Shown here piece by piece: positions 19,939-29,297 of a stretch of 37,764 bases of DNA. This DNA is from Spirosoma fluviale (GTDB taxonomy: Bacteria > Bacteroidota > Bacteroidia > Cytophagales > Spirosomataceae). Each line of letters opens with the position of its first letter. Within the stretch, counting starts at the first letter, position 1. The stretch is from positions 1-37,764 of the forward strand of contig CAMBGA010000008.1 in NCBI GenBank assembly GCA_945866095.1, read 5' to 3'. Position numbers and translations under genes: made by a program. The notes beneath the pieces are model-generated. The model ran no database searches. It was not told the DNA's origin and worked only from the letters and a program-made list of their open reading frames with translations.

Positions 19939-21324
19939 TTAAAGCTCTTTAATTTCAGATACGACTTTTGCAATAGTTTGTTTAGCATCTCCAAATAGCA
20001 TAAGGCAATTCGGGTAACCAAACAATTCATTTTCTACTCCAGCATAGCCTTTTCCCATACTTCGTTTGCTAACTATAATGGTTCTTGCCTTGTAGGCATT
20101 CAATATTGGCATTCCAAAAATTGGACTTTGAGGATTGGTTTCTGCCGCTGGATTAACTACATCATTTGCTCCCACAATAAAGACCAAATCAGTATTTGAA
20201 AATTCATTATTTATTTCATCCATCTCAATTAATTTGTCATATGATATATTAGCCTCAGCTAATAATACATTCATATGGCCAGGCATTCTACCCGCAACAG
20301 GATGTATGGCAAATTTAAAACTGATATTTCTTTTTTCACATTGCTCCATCAGTTCTCTAATAACGTGTTGAGCTTGAGCAACAGCCATTCCATAACCAGG
20401 AACTACGATAACCGATGATGCGCCGTCAAATAACATGGCAGCTTCCTCTACGCCAACTTCCTTGACAATAATGGAAGGTCCTTCCGTTTGTTCGCCAGCT
20501 ACCGTTTGACCAAATCCACCTAAAAGGACATTCACCAGCGATCGATTCATCGCTTTGCACATAATTTGTGTTAATATGATTCCAGATGCTCCTACAAGTG
20601 CACCCGCCACAATTAATACATTATTATTTAATATGAAACCTGTGGTGCAAGCGGCCATACCTGAATATGAATTTAATAGGGAGATCACAACAGGCATGTC
20701 TGCTCCACCAATCGGGATGACTGTTAATATGCCAAGTACTAGTGATATCAAAACTAAAACAACCATTAAATTAATGTCCGATGGATTCATCCAGGTAGCC
20801 ACTGAAGCCAGTATAAATGATATCAACATGATTAAATTTAGCGGATGCTGACCTTTAAATGTGATTGGACTTCCTGTTATTCGACCATTCAATTTTAAAA
20901 AAGCCACCATTGAGCCTGTAAAGGTGATACCGCCGATAAATACACTTAGTATAATGCTGACTAAAATTATGATATCAATGTTTGCAGCCGTTATTTGACT
21001 TTTTAACCAATAATCTGAAATGGCCACTGCTACGGAAGCCAGTCCACCAAATCCATTGAACAGTGCCACCATTTCTGGGATTTGAGTCATCTCCACCTTG
21101 TAAGCATAATAAAGGCCTATCAGTGAACCAATAAGGATACAGATAAAAATTTCTACCATGGAAATGACCTCAATTTGCATTAAAGTCGCTATTATGGCGA
21201 TGAGCATTCCTACTGAAGAAAGTAAATTTCCCGCCCGCGCATCTTTCGTTTTATTCATCATTTTAATCCCAATGATGAAAAGAACAGAAGAAAATAAATA
21301 CAGAAGTTGGATTGTTATATTCAT
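19939..21324 (-). CDS. pntB: NAD(P) transhydrogenase subunit beta
   Basis: Multi-TM N-terminus (MNPSDINLMVVLVLISL, IPIGGADMPVVISLLNSYSGMAACTTGF) plus dIII domain (VIVVPGYGMAVAQAQH, HPVAGRMPGHMNVLLAEA, VIVGANDVVNPAA, RSMGKGYAGVENELF). Confidence 0.95.
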   Translation of the reverse strand: MNITIQLLYLFSSVLFIIGIKMMNKTKDARAGNLLSSVGMLIAIIATLMQIEVISMVEIFICILIGSLIGLYYAYKVEMTQIPEMVALFNGFGGLASVAVAISDYWLKSQITAANIDIIILVSIILSVFIGGITFTGSMVAFLKLNGRITGSPITFKGQHPLNLIMLISFILASVATWMNPSDINLMVVLVLISLVLGILTVIPIGGADMPVVISLLNSYSGMAACTTGFILNNNVLIVAGALVGASGIILTQIMCKAMNRSLVNVLLGGFGQTVAGEQTEGPSIIVKEVGVEEAAMLFDGASSVIVVPGYGMAVAQAQHVIRELMEQCEKRNISFKFAIHPVAGRMPGHMNVLLAEANISYDKLIEMDEINNEFSNTDLVFIVGANDVVNPAAETNPQSPIFGMPILNAYKARTIIVSKRSMGKGYAGVENELFGYPNCLMLFGDAKQTIAKVVSEIKEL

Positions 21325-21328
21325 TTTT

Positions 21329-21613
21329 TTATTTCTTGAACATTTTAAGCATTCGGTCCGTCACTGCATAGCCGCCAACTACATTTATGGTGGCTAATAT
21401 AAGTGCGATCATACCCATCCACTTACTTAATGTTGTATATCCTAATTCATTACAAGCCAGTAATGCGCCTACAATGGTAATTCCAGATATGGCATTGGAA
21501 CCTGACATGAGGGGAGTATGTAGCGTAGGGGGTACCTTAGCGATTAATTCGAAACCTAGGTAACTAGCCAAAACTAGCACGTAAATTAAAATAATGAGTG
21601 AGTCAATAGACAT
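21329..21613 (-). CDS. pntAB: NAD(P) transhydrogenase subunit alpha part 2 (membrane)
   Basis: 94 aa, three TM; SYLGFELIAKVPPTLHTPLMSGSNAISGITIVGAL. Confidence 0.95.
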   Translation of the reverse strand: MSIDSLIILIYVLVLASYLGFELIAKVPPTLHTPLMSGSNAISGITIVGALLACNELGYTTLSKWMGMIALILATINVVGGYAVTDRMLKMFKK

Positions 21614-21629
21614 AATGAATTATTTAAAA

Positions 21630-22751
21630 TTATTTTAAAATTGATGCGGTAAATTCATGCACTAATTTACCTTGGTGAGTAATAAGTGACCCTTTAGTGA
21701 TTTCTTCTTCCATTTCCCAAAGAAAATTTTCAGGGGTGGCCAAATGTAAAATTAATGCACTGATGTTAGTGGCATATAATTGACTAGCATTGGTTGATAA
21801 TAATGAAGGAAGATTAGCAACACCAATTAAGGTAACGCCATGTTTAACGACTGTTTGGTTTATTTCAGAAAGGGCACAATTTCCTCCTGACTCGACGGCT
21901 AAATCGACAATCACTGAACCCATTTTCATGGATTTGACCATTTCTTCTGTAACTAAAATTGGAGCTTTTTTTCCTATAACAAGGGCTGTCGTGATCACAA
22001 TATCAGCATCCTTTATTTTATCTTCGATTAATTTTTTCTGTTTTGCTAAAAATTCAGCCGATATCTCACTCGCGTATCCACCTTCAACTTTTACCTGATC
22101 AACTCCCTCGACACTCAAAAAACGTCCTCCCAAGGATTCTACTTGTTCTTTTGTCTCTGGTCGCACATCACTTACTTCTACTACAGCTCCTAATCTTTTA
22201 GCCGTGGCAATAGCTTGCAAGCCCGCCACACCAGCGCCAAAAATCAGCACCTTCGACGGGGTAATTGTTCCTGCGGCTGTCATCATCAAAGGAAAAATTT
22301 TCCCTAAAGCATTCGCTCCTAATAAAACAGCTTTATATCCTGCGAGGTTGGCCTGCGAACTTAAAGCATCCATTTTCTGAGCCCTTGAAATCCTAGGTAC
22401 CGCATCCATCGAAAATGAGCTGATATTTTTTGATTTTAATGCGTTGACCAAATCTGCCTGCGTGTAGGCATAAAGAAATGAAATACAAACAGTTTCCGAT
22501 TTCATCTGATTTACCTCAAGAATGGTAAATGGATTGACTTTTACCAGTATTTTTGCTTCGTATATTTCATGGGCTTCAACTATTTTTGCACCCGAATCTT
22601 TAAAATTTAAATCCAAAAATGCGGAAGATAATCCTGCGCCAGTTTCTACTAAAACTTGAAAACCTTTTTTGATGAGTAGCTTTACGATATCTGGCGTCAA
22701 TGCCACTCTTTTTTCGAACTCCTTTGATTCTTTTAGTACGCCAATTAGCAT
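21630..22751 (-). CDS. pntAA: NAD(P) transhydrogenase subunit alpha part 1 (NAD-binding)
   Basis: MLIGVLKESKEFEKRVALTPDIV, AKILVKVNPF, VLIFGAGVAGLQAIATAKRLGAVVEVSDVRPETKEQVESLGG. Confidence 0.95.
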   Translation of the reverse strand: MLIGVLKESKEFEKRVALTPDIVKLLIKKGFQVLVETGAGLSSAFLDLNFKDSGAKIVEAHEIYEAKILVKVNPFTILEVNQMKSETVCISFLYAYTQADLVNALKSKNISSFSMDAVPRISRAQKMDALSSQANLAGYKAVLLGANALGKIFPLMMTAAGTITPSKVLIFGAGVAGLQAIATAKRLGAVVEVSDVRPETKEQVESLGGRFLSVEGVDQVKVEGGYASEISAEFLAKQKKLIEDKIKDADIVITTALVIGKKAPILVTEEMVKSMKMGSVIVDLAVESGGNCALSEINQTVVKHGVTLIGVANLPSLLSTNASQLYATNISALILHLATPENFLWEMEEEITKGSLITHQGKLVHEFTASILK

Positions 22752-22788
22752 TTTTTAATTGAATTAAATTTAATGAATTTATATATTT

Positions 22789-22796
22789 CAAAAGTA
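22789..22796 (-). promoter_or_regulatory. Candidate -7 element for the pntAA-pntAB-pntB operon
   Basis: TACTTTTG on the minus strand (plus strand CAAAAGTA) matches TAnnTTTG; no clear -33 TTG. Confidence 0.35.
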
Positions 22797-22861
22797 TTAA
22801 AAACTTATTCTAATTAAAAATAAAGGGTTACTAAATTGTTCATTTATTGAATAATAGCATT

Positions 22862-24979
22862 TTAAGGTAAGGCTAATGCTACATAAGAATTTCCTTTGGT
22901 TGTTCCCAATTTTGTGCCTCCGCATGCCAGCACAATGTATTGTCTTCCATTTACCATATAGGTGGATGGAGTGGCAAATGATGCCGCAGGCAAAAGATAT
23001 TCGAAGAGTAATTTTCCATTAGATCGATCAAAGGCTCTGAATTTTCCATCTTTTGTTGACGCGATCAATAGCAATCCATTTTGGGTAATTATAGGCCCGC
23101 CATAATTTTCAGCTCCTGTATTTTTTATTCCTTTTTTAGCTAATATAGGTTCATCACCAAAGGGAATTTTCCAGAGATATTTACCTGTATTAAGGTCGAT
23201 AGCATTTAAAGTTCCCCAAGGAGGACTTATTCCTGCCATCCCCTCCGCATCTAAAAATTTATTATAACCAGTCATTTTGTACGGAGGAAGATTTTTAGAT
23301 TTTAAATCTTGGACACTTATTATTTCTTTGGGTGCTTCTTTAAATAAGAAGGCTAATAAATTTGATTTTTCTGTAGCGGTCAATTGCTCAAATCCGGGCA
23401 TCATCCCTTTGCCTTGAGTCACTATTTCGTTGACAAATGCTTTTTTCCTTCTTTGATGAATGGTATTCAATTCTGGGAATCCACTTTTGACATTTCCTTC
23501 TAATTCCGCGCCATGGCATGACTTACAATACGTTTTATATACGTTTTCCCCCGTCGCTTTTAGGTTAGTGGCAGCTGGTTCCATCGTTTGAATCCAACCC
23601 ATTTCGTTTGAATTAATGTAAATGATCCCTTTTTCAGGATCCGCACCAGCACCTCCCCATTCACCACCTCCATCAAATCCTGGAAGGATTAAGGTTCCTT
23701 TTTTTGATGGCGCCGCATACCAATTTTTATCTATTGATTTTAAGGTTTGTTTTAGTTGGGATATGTTTTGAGAATAAGGATTAACGTCTTCGCTCGATAA
23801 TTCATTTGATTGTCTTGCATAAGGTTTAGGTAATGTGGGCACCGGTTGGGTAGGCCAAGCGCTTTCTTCAGAAAATTCAGATTTTGGTACTTTTTTTTCA
23901 ATGATTGGAAAAAGAGGTTTTCCACTTACTCGATCGAAAACAAACACATAACCTTGTTTAGTGATTTGTGCCACGGCATCTATTTTCTTCCCATTTTTAA
24001 TGACGGTTATCAAATTAGGCGGAGCAGGAAGGTCTCGATCCCATATATCGTGATGTGTAGTTTGAAAATGCCAAAGCCTTTTTCCTGTATTGGCATCTAA
24101 AGCCAAAAGGCAGTTGGCAAATAAATTTTGTCCCTTTCGATTACCACCCCAGAAATCATATCCAGCTGATCCAGTAGGTACAAATATGATTCCTCTTTTT
24201 TCGTCGACGGCCATTCCGGCCCAATTATTTGCGGCACCTACATACTCATTTTTATAGGCATCTTTGGGCCAAGTGGAATATCCGAATTCACCGGGATAGG
24301 GGATCGTATGGAAGGTCCAAGCAATTTTCCCTGTGATCACATCGAATGCTCTCAAATCACCTGGGGCAGCGTCTGCACCCTCAGATAATCGTACAGGCAT
24401 GATGATTAAGTTTTTATAAATCGTTCCAGGTGTATTGGATATAATGAATTTATCTTGGGCAATTTTGGGTAATCCTTCGTGCAAATCTACTTTTCCAGAT
24501 TGACCGAAAGATAAAATCGGTTGGCCTGTCTTCGCGTCTAATGCCCATAAATTAGGTCCAGCCGTAAATAATATGCGATTTTCATGTTCACCTTTCCACA
24601 AACTAACCCCTCTGCTGGTACTTGCCCAGTTTTTTAAAGGATCACCAAATTTCCAAATTTGTTTGCCGGTGGCAGCATTTAAAGCAAATGCTTGAAGTCC
24701 TGAACTGATCCCATACAAAATCCCATTGGAAATAATGGGGTTGCTTTGCATTTGGCCCGAATCAGGCATGGAATAGGTCCATGCTATTTTTAATTGGGCT
24801 ACATTATCTTTCGTAATTTGATCCAAGGTGCTGAAATGATTGCGGTCAGAGCCACCTAAATAGGAGTCCCAGTCATCATTTTGATTTTGACTAATGAAAG
24901 AAATTAAAAAAGAACTCGATATAAAAACGATGATTCCTGCAATTATTTTCGCGTTAAAAGAGAATTTATTTGCTTTCAT
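22862..24979 (-). CDS. PQQ-dependent (quinoprotein) dehydrogenase with internal cytochrome c domain
   Basis: Signal anchor/peptide; beta-propeller W-motifs (ALNAATGKQIWKF, ALDANTGKRLWHFQTTHHDIWDRDLPAPPNLI, AIDLNTGKYLWKIPFGDEP, AFDRSNGKLLFEYLLPA); CKSCHG heme c motif. Confidence 0.9.
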   Translation of the reverse strand: MKANKFSFNAKIIAGIIVFISSSFLISFISQNQNDDWDSYLGGSDRNHFSTLDQITKDNVAQLKIAWTYSMPDSGQMQSNPIISNGILYGISSGLQAFALNAATGKQIWKFGDPLKNWASTSRGVSLWKGEHENRILFTAGPNLWALDAKTGQPILSFGQSGKVDLHEGLPKIAQDKFIISNTPGTIYKNLIIMPVRLSEGADAAPGDLRAFDVITGKIAWTFHTIPYPGEFGYSTWPKDAYKNEYVGAANNWAGMAVDEKRGIIFVPTGSAGYDFWGGNRKGQNLFANCLLALDANTGKRLWHFQTTHHDIWDRDLPAPPNLITVIKNGKKIDAVAQITKQGYVFVFDRVSGKPLFPIIEKKVPKSEFSEESAWPTQPVPTLPKPYARQSNELSSEDVNPYSQNISQLKQTLKSIDKNWYAAPSKKGTLILPGFDGGGEWGGAGADPEKGIIYINSNEMGWIQTMEPAATNLKATGENVYKTYCKSCHGAELEGNVKSGFPELNTIHQRRKKAFVNEIVTQGKGMMPGFEQLTATEKSNLLAFLFKEAPKEIISVQDLKSKNLPPYKMTGYNKFLDAEGMAGISPPWGTLNAIDLNTGKYLWKIPFGDEPILAKKGIKNTGAENYGGPIITQNGLLLIASTKDGKFRAFDRSNGKLLFEYLLPAASFATPSTYMVNGRQYIVLACGGTKLGTTKGNSYVALALP

Positions 24980-25073
24980 ATGGGGTATAAGTATAGTAAT
25001 TTGAGGATATATATATAATTTACCGATGAATATTTTATACTATATTTCAAATTTAACATTTTAAATTAATTCC

Positions 25074-26126
25074 ATGGGCTCTATTTTAGGTTTATTCTTT
25101 CATTCTTTAGGAGGTTTTGCTTCGGGTAGTTTTTATATCCCTTATCGCAAAATTCAAGTGTGGTCTTGGGAAAGTGCATGGATTATTGGCGGACTATTTT
25201 CTTGGATTTTGGTTCCTTTATTGTCAGCCTATTTAACCATTCCGAATTTCATGGAAATTATCATGAATGCGGATAGTAATGTTTTGCTATGGACGTTTGT
25301 ATTTGGTGTATTGTGGGGAATTGGTGGATTGACTTTCGGATTGGCCATGCGTTATTTAGGCATGTCTTTGGGAATGTCTATTGCCTTAAGTCTATGTAGT
25401 ATTTTTGGAGCTTTAGTTCCGCCTATTTATCGAGAAATAGCGAAAGTTAAAGGGGATACCATTTCTCATATCGTGGGAAGTACTGGAGGTCAAATTGTCT
25501 TATTAGGTATTTTGGTTTGTGTTCTGGGCATATATTTATGTGGAAAAGCGGGGATGATGAAGGAGAATGAGTTATCTCAAGAACAGAAGCAAGAAAGTAT
25601 CAAGGAATTTGATTTGACCAAGGGTTTGATTGTTGCCACCATTTCAGGTTTGTGCAGTGCTTGTTTTAATTTTGGTATTGAAGCTGGCAAAGATATGGCA
25701 GCAGTGGCGGTTGAGAAAGGCTCTGATCCCTTGTTTCAAAATAATGTCATTTTTGTGGTGGTATTATGGGGTGGTTTTCTGACCAATTTCGTTTGGTGTA
25801 TGTATTTGAATTTCAGCAATAAAACCTTTGGGGATTATTTAAACAAGAATTCACCTTTGCGAATGAATTATACATTTGCTGCTGTGGCAGGAACAACCTG
25901 GTTTTTGCAATTTTTCTTTTATGGCATGGGGGAGAGTAAATTAGGGAATGGAGCTAGTTCATGGATTTTGCATATGGCTACGATCATCATCACGTCAAAT
26001 TTTTGGGGAATTTATTTCAAGGAATGGAATGGCGTTTCGAAGTCTACTTATAGGACAGTCGTGGCAGGTATTGTGGTTATTTTAGTTTCGGTTATTATTG
26101 TTGGCATAGGAAATTCATTTAGCTAA
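25074..26126 (+). CDS. rhaT: L-rhamnose/proton symporter RhaT family transporter
   Basis: GLFFHSLGGFASGSFYIPYRKIQVWSWESAWIIGGLFSWILVP and NNVIFVVVLWGGFLTNFVWCMYL, characteristic of RhaT; ten TM segments expected. Confidence 0.9.
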   Translation: MGSILGLFFHSLGGFASGSFYIPYRKIQVWSWESAWIIGGLFSWILVPLLSAYLTIPNFMEIIMNADSNVLLWTFVFGVLWGIGGLTFGLAMRYLGMSLGMSIALSLCSIFGALVPPIYREIAKVKGDTISHIVGSTGGQIVLLGILVCVLGIYLCGKAGMMKENELSQEQKQESIKEFDLTKGLIVATISGLCSACFNFGIEAGKDMAAVAVEKGSDPLFQNNVIFVVVLWGGFLTNFVWCMYLNFSNKTFGDYLNKNSPLRMNYTFAAVAGTTWFLQFFFYGMGESKLGNGASSWILHMATIIITSNFWGIYFKEWNGVSKSTYRTVVAGIVVILVSVIIVGIGNSFS

Positions 26127-26128
26127 AT

Positions 26129-27151
26129 ATGGCCATTTTTGAGTTTATACATATAGATGAATTTTCATCAACGCCGAAATATCGCCAATTGGCGAATTCG
26201 ATTATTGAAGCTATTCAGAAAAACAAATTGAAAAAAGGGGATGTTCTACCATCCATCAATGAAGTTAGTTTTCATTATTACATATCTAGGATAACCGTTG
26301 AAAAAGGCTACAATTATTTAAAATCAATCGGGATTATAGAATCAATTCGGGGAAAAGGTTTTTTTATCAATGTAGATTCTATCCCCGTCACTTATCGGAT
26401 TTTTTTATTGTTTAATAAGCTTAGTGAGCATAAGAAAATTATATATGATGCTTTTGTTAAAGAGTTGGGAGAAAATGCGGTAGTTGATTTTTACGTATAT
26501 AATAATGACTTCAATTTGTTTAAACGAATTATCGAACGTAGAGAAAAAGATTATACACACATTGTAATCATTCCACATTTTCTAGAGGATAATGAAGATG
26601 CTTACAAATTAATTAACACCTTGCCAAAAGAGAAATTAATTATTGTAAGTAAGAAAATACCAGGGATTACAGGGCAAATTTCAATGGTGTATGAGAATTT
26701 TGAAAAAGATATCTATGCAAGTTTAATGGAGGCTAAGGAGTCCTTGGCAAAATATAACCGCATCAATTTAATTTTCCCATATCACAATAATAATAACATT
26801 GAAATAGTTCAAGGATTTAAGAGTTTTTGTCAAGACTTTGCTTTTGATTATGCGGTGCTGGATTCATCGGCCAATGTTAACTTACTGAATGGTGATGTCT
26901 TTATAACGGTCATGGAGGATGATTTGATAATTTTGTTAGATCAAATATTAGCTCAAAAATTACAGATTGGTGTTGACATAGGCCTAATTTCCTATAATGA
27001 AACTCCGATAAAAAGATTGATTGGCCAAGGGATTTCCACCATATCAACTGACTTCAAGCAATTGGGAATTTCAGCTGCGGAACTGGTCATGTCAGGAGAT
27101 AAGGTACAAATTGAAAATCCTTTTTACTTTACGCATAGGCCATCCATTTAA
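26129..27151 (+). CDS. GntR-family transcriptional regulator with a LacI/periplasmic-binding-like sensor domain
   Basis: N-terminal GntR wHTH (KYRQLANSIIEAIQKNKLKKGDVLPSINEVSFHYYISRITVEKGYNYLKSIGIIESIRGKGFFI), C-terminal PBP-like fold; starts 2 nt after the rhaT stop codon. Confidence 0.88.
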   Translation: MAIFEFIHIDEFSSTPKYRQLANSIIEAIQKNKLKKGDVLPSINEVSFHYYISRITVEKGYNYLKSIGIIESIRGKGFFINVDSIPVTYRIFLLFNKLSEHKKIIYDAFVKELGENAVVDFYVYNNDFNLFKRIIERREKDYTHIVIIPHFLEDNEDAYKLINTLPKEKLIIVSKKIPGITGQISMVYENFEKDIYASLMEAKESLAKYNRINLIFPYHNNNNIEIVQGFKSFCQDFAFDYAVLDSSANVNLLNGDVFITVMEDDLIILLDQILAQKLQIGVDIGLISYNETPIKRLIGQGISTISTDFKQLGISAAELVMSGDKVQIENPFYFTHRPSI

Positions 27152-27281
27152 TGCCTGTTTGGTTGGTTCATCTTTAGGAATTTTACGGATTACAGGTATT
27201 TTTTCTTTGCTTTTTTGCAAAAAAAATAGCAATTTTAGGGTTTAGGTTTAATTAAATAGATTAAAATATCAAATTTTTACA

Positions 27282-28685
27282 ATGAGCAACTCCCCAAAAA
27301 CCTTGTTTGATAAAGTCTGGGATTCACATGTTGTTCGTCAAATTGCTGACGGGCCAGATGTTTTTTTTATAGACCGACATTTTATTCATGAAGTGACTAG
27401 TCCAGTAGCCTTTTTAGGTTTAGAGCAAAGAGGGCTTGGTGTTTTATTTCCTGAAAAAACGTTTGCAACTGCAGATCATAATACACCTACCATAAACCAA
27501 CATCTTCCTGTCGAAGATCCTTTGTCAGCGAATCAATTGCTGCAATTGGAGAAAAATACAAGCAAATATGGCATTTCACATTGGGGTTTAGGAAATCCTA
27601 AAAATGGAATTGTTCACGTAGTTGGACCAGAAAACGGAATTACATTACCCGGAATGACCATTGTTTGTGGGGACTCACATACTTCTACGCATGGGGCCTT
27701 TGGCGCTATTGCCTTTGGAATAGGTACTTCTGAAGTGGAAATGGTTCTTTCTTCACAGTGTATTATGCAGCCTAAACCGATTAAAATGCGGATTAATGTG
27801 AATGGCCAATTAGGAAAAGGGGTTACGCCGAAAGACGTGGCTTTATATATTATTTCAAAATTGTCAACTTCAGGTGCTACAGGTTATTTTGTGGAATATG
27901 CAGGAGATGTTTTTGAAAATATGTCTATGGAAGGACGTATGACGGTTTGTAATTTAAGTATTGAGATGGGTGCTAGGGGTGGAATGATTGCTCCAGACCA
28001 AACTACTTTTGATTATATCAATGGGCGCGAATTAGCCCCTAAAGGAGCAGATTGGGATAAGCAATTGACTTATTGGAAAACATTGAAAACAGACTCGGGT
28101 TCAGTATTTGATAAAGAAATTACTTTTTTAGCTTCTGATATTGAACCTATGATTACTTATGGTACCAATCCAGGTATGGGCATGGGTATTTCTAGAAATA
28201 TTCCTCAAGCAAAAGATTTAGAAGGAGGCGCGTCAAGTTATGCTAAGTCTTTAGATTACATGGGATTTGAAGAGAATGATTCGATGATTGGTAAAAAAGT
28301 CGACTATGTATTTATTGGGTCTTGTACGAATGGCCGCATAGAAGATTTTAGAGCATTTGCTTCGATCGTTAAAGGTCGGAAAAAAGCGGATCACGTAACG
28401 GCTTGGGTGGTTCCGGGTTCACATGTGGTGGAAGCTCAAATACATGAAGAAGGTATTTTTGATATTTTGACTGAGGCGGGTTTTGCCTTACGCCAACCAG
28501 GTTGTTCGGCTTGTTTAGCCATGAATGACGATAAGATTCCTGCTGGGAAATATGCGGTGAGTACATCGAATCGTAATTTTGAAGGTCGCCAGGGACCAGG
28601 TTCTAGAACCTTATTGGCCAGCCCATTAGTAGCCGCTGCAGCTGCAATTACTGGGGTTGTAACCGATCCAAGACAATTTTTATAA
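27282..28685 (+). CDS. leuC: 3-isopropylmalate dehydratase large subunit
   Basis: [69 protein letters not shown]. Confidence 0.97.
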   Translation: MSNSPKTLFDKVWDSHVVRQIADGPDVFFIDRHFIHEVTSPVAFLGLEQRGLGVLFPEKTFATADHNTPTINQHLPVEDPLSANQLLQLEKNTSKYGISHWGLGNPKNGIVHVVGPENGITLPGMTIVCGDSHTSTHGAFGAIAFGIGTSEVEMVLSSQCIMQPKPIKMRINVNGQLGKGVTPKDVALYIISKLSTSGATGYFVEYAGDVFENMSMEGRMTVCNLSIEMGARGGMIAPDQTTFDYINGRELAPKGADWDKQLTYWKTLKTDSGSVFDKEITFLASDIEPMITYGTNPGMGMGISRNIPQAKDLEGGASSYAKSLDYMGFEENDSMIGKKVDYVFIGSCTNGRIEDFRAFASIVKGRKKADHVTAWVVPGSHVVEAQIHEEGIFDILTEAGFALRQPGCSACLAMNDDKIPAGKYAVSTSNRNFEGRQGPGSRTLLASPLVAAAAAITGVVTDPRQFL

Positions 28686-28702
28686 TATTTAAAAAGATTA
28701 TT

Positions 28703-29293
28703 ATGGCTTACGATAGTTTTAAAGTTTTACGTAGTTCTGCCGTTCCTTTGCCCATAGAAAATGTGGATACGGATCAAATCATTCCAGCTCGTTTTTTGAA
28801 GGCTACCGAACGAAAAGGTTTTGGTGACAACTTATTTAGAGATTGGCGCTATGACAAAAACGACCAAGCGAAATCTGATTTTATTTTAAATAACCCTACT
28901 TATTCAGGTAAGATATTAGTGGGTGGGAAAAATTTTGGATCAGGTTCTTCTCGGGAGCATGCTGCTTGGGCCATTTATGACTATGGTTTTCGCTGCGTAG
29001 TTTCTTCTTTTTTTGCTGATATATTTCGTGGAAACTCGATCAATGTAGGTATTTTACCTGTTCAAGTAAGTCCAGAATTTTTACATCAAATATTTACAGC
29101 GATGGAAAAAAATCCGAAAGCAGAATTGGAAGTAAGTCTTCCAGAACAAACCATTACGATTGTTTCAACAGGTGCTTCCGAATCTTTTGAGATTAATGGG
29201 TACAAGAAAAATAATTTATTAAATGGCTTTGATGATATCGATTATCTTCAATCGATGAAGGGGGAAATAGCTACGTTTGCACTTAACCGATAA
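28703..29293 (+). CDS. leuD: 3-isopropylmalate dehydratase small subunit
   Basis: NVDTDQIIPARFLKATERKGFG, GKNFGSGSSREHAAWAI, FFADIFRGNSINVGILPV. Confidence 0.97.
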   Translation: MAYDSFKVLRSSAVPLPIENVDTDQIIPARFLKATERKGFGDNLFRDWRYDKNDQAKSDFILNNPTYSGKILVGGKNFGSGSSREHAAWAIYDYGFRCVVSSFFADIFRGNSINVGILPVQVSPEFLHQIFTAMEKNPKAELEVSLPEQTITIVSTGASESFEINGYKKNNLLNGFDDIDYLQSMKGEIATFALNR

Positions 29294-29297
29294 GCAT

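Noticed and set aside
20135-21397. Several plus-strand ORFs (78-98 aa) antisense to pntB
   Set aside because: Shadow ORFs of a conserved coding sequence; no domain or ribosome-binding context.
21329-22751. Split PntA as a possible frameshift or pseudogene
   Set aside because: A two-part alpha subunit (PntAA + PntAB) is a well-known normal arrangement, and both parts have complete termini and a 16-bp gap.
27211-27224. Perfect palindrome TTTTTTGCAAAAAA upstream of leuC
   Set aside because: Homopolymer-driven palindrome in very AT-rich DNA; too little information to claim an operator or terminator.
27021-27245. 74-aa ORF overlapping the end of the GntR regulator in another frame
   Set aside because: Out-of-frame with a convincing CDS; no recognisable domain.
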